Part shown: one piece after another, positions 4,785 to 5,981 of the stretch
Layout: the number at the start of each line of letters is the position of its first letter
Position numbering within the stretch: the stretch's first letter is position 1
Translations under genes and position numbers: made by a program
The notes under the pieces: generated by a model
What the model was told of the DNA's origin: nothing
The model's database searches: none
What the model saw: the letters and a program-made list of their open reading frames with translations, nothing else
Origin: Patescibacteria group bacterium
GTDB lineage: Bacteria; Patescibacteriota; Microgenomatia; Levybacterales; UBA12049
Direction: 5' to 3'
Assembly (NCBI GenBank): GCA_018900295.1
Contig: JAHIGH010000241.1
Span: 1-5,981, forward strand
Length of the DNA: 5,981 nt

Positions 4785-5339
4785 TTATTTAGCCCCGACG
4801 GCTTTGGCGACTTTTCCTTGTTTTCTCCGAATATACTCACCCGCGTATTTAATCCCTTTACCTTTGTATGGTTCCGGCGGTCTGGTGCTCCTGATTGTTG
4901 CCGCTGTTTCACCAACAAGCGCTTTATCAATCCCTGAAATAATAATCGTATTATCAACTACCGAAATTTTTATTCCCGGCCTTGGTTTAAATTTTACAGG
5001 ATGGGAAAAACCCAGCGAGAGTACTAAATCACTCCCCTGCATCTGAGTCTTATAACCTACCCCTGATAATTCGAGTTTTTTTTCGAATCCTTTTTCAACA
5101 CCAATCACCATGTTGGCAAGATTTGCTCTTGTCAGGCCATAAAGGGCGCTTATATTTTTTGCCTGATTCTTGTTTTTCGGGCGGACTGATATTTTCCCTT
5201 CTTCGATAACAACTTCCAATGTAGACGGAATCTGATACTCAAGTTGTCCTTTGGGACCACTTATTTTTACCGTACTCCCATGTACTGCTGTTATTATACC
5301 GCTTTTGATTTCAATTATTTTTTTACCGATTTTAGACAT
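4785..5339 (-). CDS. rplF: 50S ribosomal protein L6 (uL6)
   Basis: uL6 lies near the factor-binding site and sarcin-ricin loop of the 50S subunit. The 184-residue protein has the family's two tandem alpha/beta domains: the start MSKIGKKIIEI is typical (MSRIGKKPI), GPKGQLEYQIP (28-38) marks the first domain, GFEKKLELSGVGYKTQMQG (84-102) and LGFSHPV (109-115) the second. The C-terminal signature PPEPYKGKGIKY (154-165) followed by AGEYIRRKQGK (166-176) is essentially canonical. Length is slightly above the usual 177-180 because of a short basic tail. No Shine-Dalgarno precedes the ATG; the upstream spacer is a T-rich heptamer array. Confidence 0.98.
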   Translation of the reverse strand: MSKIGKKIIEIKSGIITAVHGSTVKISGPKGQLEYQIPSTLEVVIEEGKISVRPKNKNQAKNISALYGLTRANLANMVIGVEKGFEKKLELSGVGYKTQMQGSDLVLSLGFSHPVKFKPRPGIKISVVDNTIIISGIDKALVGETAATIRSTRPPEPYKGKGIKYAGEYIRRKQGKVAKAVGAK

Positions 5340-5350
5340 ATATTTAAAAA

Positions 5351-5385
5351 CTCAAAAGTCAAAATGTAAAAGTCAAAAGCGAAAA
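5351..5385. repeat. Heptamer tandem repeat (minus-strand consensus TTTTGAC), rpsH-rplF gap
   Basis: Five consecutive 7-base units read on the plus strand as CTCAAAA, GTCAAAA, TGTAAAA, GTCAAAA and GCGAAAA, so the minus-strand consensus is TTTTGAC. The unit length equals that of the array in the next gap (4750-4784) but the unit sequence differs. It ends 11 bases before the rplF start codon and makes the rplF leader very T-rich. Confidence 0.65.
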
Positions 5386-5409
5386 AAAGATGACTAATTT
5401 TTTTGACAA

Positions 5410-5799
5410 TTACCAAATTTTGAACAATAATTCTCCGCCGACCTTTTTCTTTATTGCTTCTTTTCCCGTTATAATACCACTATTGGTTGACAGAATGACA
5501 GTCTTTGCTTTACCTTGCTTTCTGGCAATTTCATCTGATCCTACATATACTCTAAGGGATGGTTTGGAAATAATCGCGATGTCTGTCACGGCCGGTCTCC
5601 TTCGTTGATAACGAAGTTTTACATATAGTGTTTTTTTCCCTTCTATTTCATCCTCTTTTATGTCTTCTAAAAATCCTTCTTTTACCAATACTTTACCAAT
5701 TTCTTTTTGGATCTTGGAAAATGGTACATACAGCTCTTTTTTTCTTGCAAGAGCTGCATTTTTCAATCGTATAACAAAATCTCCAATCGTATAATTCAT
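5410..5799 (-). CDS. rpsH: 30S ribosomal protein S8 (uS8)
   Basis: uS8 is a primary 16S rRNA-binding protein of the 30S platform and, in E. coli, the translational repressor of the spc operon. The 129-residue length is standard. It has the N-terminal domain with RLKNAALARKKELYVPFSKI (11-30), the hinge EGFLEDIKE (41-49), SKPSLRVYVGSDEI (78-91), and the near-invariant C-terminal rRNA-binding block STNSGIITGKEAIKKKVGGE (104-123) ending in LLFKIW. The ATG has a good AGGA seven bases upstream (5807-5810, minus strand). It lies 25 bases after rpsN. Whether uS8 autoregulation exists here cannot be judged, because the upstream rplX-rplE region is outside the window. Confidence 0.98.
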   Translation of the reverse strand: MNYTIGDFVIRLKNAALARKKELYVPFSKIQKEIGKVLVKEGFLEDIKEDEIEGKKTLYVKLRYQRRRPAVTDIAIISKPSLRVYVGSDEIARKQGKAKTVILSTNSGIITGKEAIKKKVGGELLFKIW

Positions 5800-5824
5800 A
5801 AATTTATCCTGCTATGGGCGGGAT

Positions 5825-5981
5825 TTACCAACTTGCCTTTAGCACTCCGGGCAATTCACCTTTCAAGGCTCTTTCGCGAAAACATATCCTACACAGGCCA
5901 AACCTGCGCATATAGGCCCGATTTCTTCCACAGATACCACAACGACTTTTCATGCGTCCCGCAAATTTTTGCTTTTTTCTG
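5825..5981 (-). CDS. rpsN: 30S ribosomal protein S14, zinc-binding type (uS14), 5' end cut by window edge
   Basis: The frame enters from the right edge with no start codon inside the family-conserved part; 51 residues and the TAA (5825-5827) are visible. It begins RKKQKFAGR, then CGICGRNRAYMRRFGLCRIC, then FRERALKGELPGVLKASW, the full conserved core of the short (about 61-residue) zinc-ribbon S14. The four zinc cysteines are two CxxC pairs spaced by 12 residues. About ten N-terminal residues are missing beyond the window. An internal ATG (minus strand, 5951-5953) is codon 10 of the visible part and is not the start, since the KQKFAGR stretch before it is conserved in the family. uS14 assembles into the 30S head. 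Confidence 0.95.
   Translation of the reverse strand, partial: RKKQKFAGRMKSRCGICGRNRAYMRRFGLCRICFRERALKGELPGVLKASW

Overview
The window is an AT-rich bacterial segment dominated by the distal half of the spc ribosomal-protein operon, read on the minus strand (right to left): rpsN (cut by the right edge), rpsH, rplF, rplR, rpsE, rplO, secY, adk. The order is the classical bacterial one, with one gap: rpmD (uL30), normally between rpsE and rplO, is absent. Loss of uL30 is a known trait of the Candidate Phyla Radiation (Patescibacteria). Together with a short-form adenylate kinase and streamlined proteins, it makes a CPR bacterium the best guess (inference; the exact phylum cannot be told from here). 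TGA is used as a stop in rpsE and rplO, which argues against the TGA=Gly code of Gracilibacteria and Absconditabacteria.

Layout. 1-549 (minus): a P-loop nucleotide-kinase-like gene resembling the archaeal UPF0200 family, running off the left edge. 550-649: a divergent promoter region with an extended -10 for the kinase and a near-consensus promoter for the toxin-antitoxin pair, whose predicted transcription start coincides with the ATG (leaderless). 650-1347 (plus): a two-gene module of an excisionase/MerR-type HTH putative antitoxin and a PIN-domain putative toxin ribonuclease. 1341-1361: a hairpin at the convergence point, holding the stop codons of both the toxin gene and adk. 1353-5981 (minus): the ribosomal-protein/secY/adk operon.

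How the genes work together: rpsN, rpsH and rpsE make 30S proteins, rplF, rplR and rplO make 50S proteins, secY encodes the translocon channel that docks on the ribosome exit site, and adk balances adenine nucleotides. The Firmicutes-like continuation map-infA-rpmJ is not next to adk; the toxin-antitoxin module lies there instead.

The least ordinary feature is in the operon's gaps. Five of the seven intergenic gaps are enlarged (about 59-86 bp) and each holds a different repeat-like element: two heptamer tandem arrays (rpsH-rplF, rplF-rplR) and three palindromic REP/MITE-like elements (rpsE-rplO, rplO-secY, secY-adk). One palindrome supplies the Shine-Dalgarno sequence of rplO and can also create a misleading upstream start codon; another appears to run into the 3' end of rplO. 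No CRISPR array, tRNA, rRNA or insertion sequence was seen.
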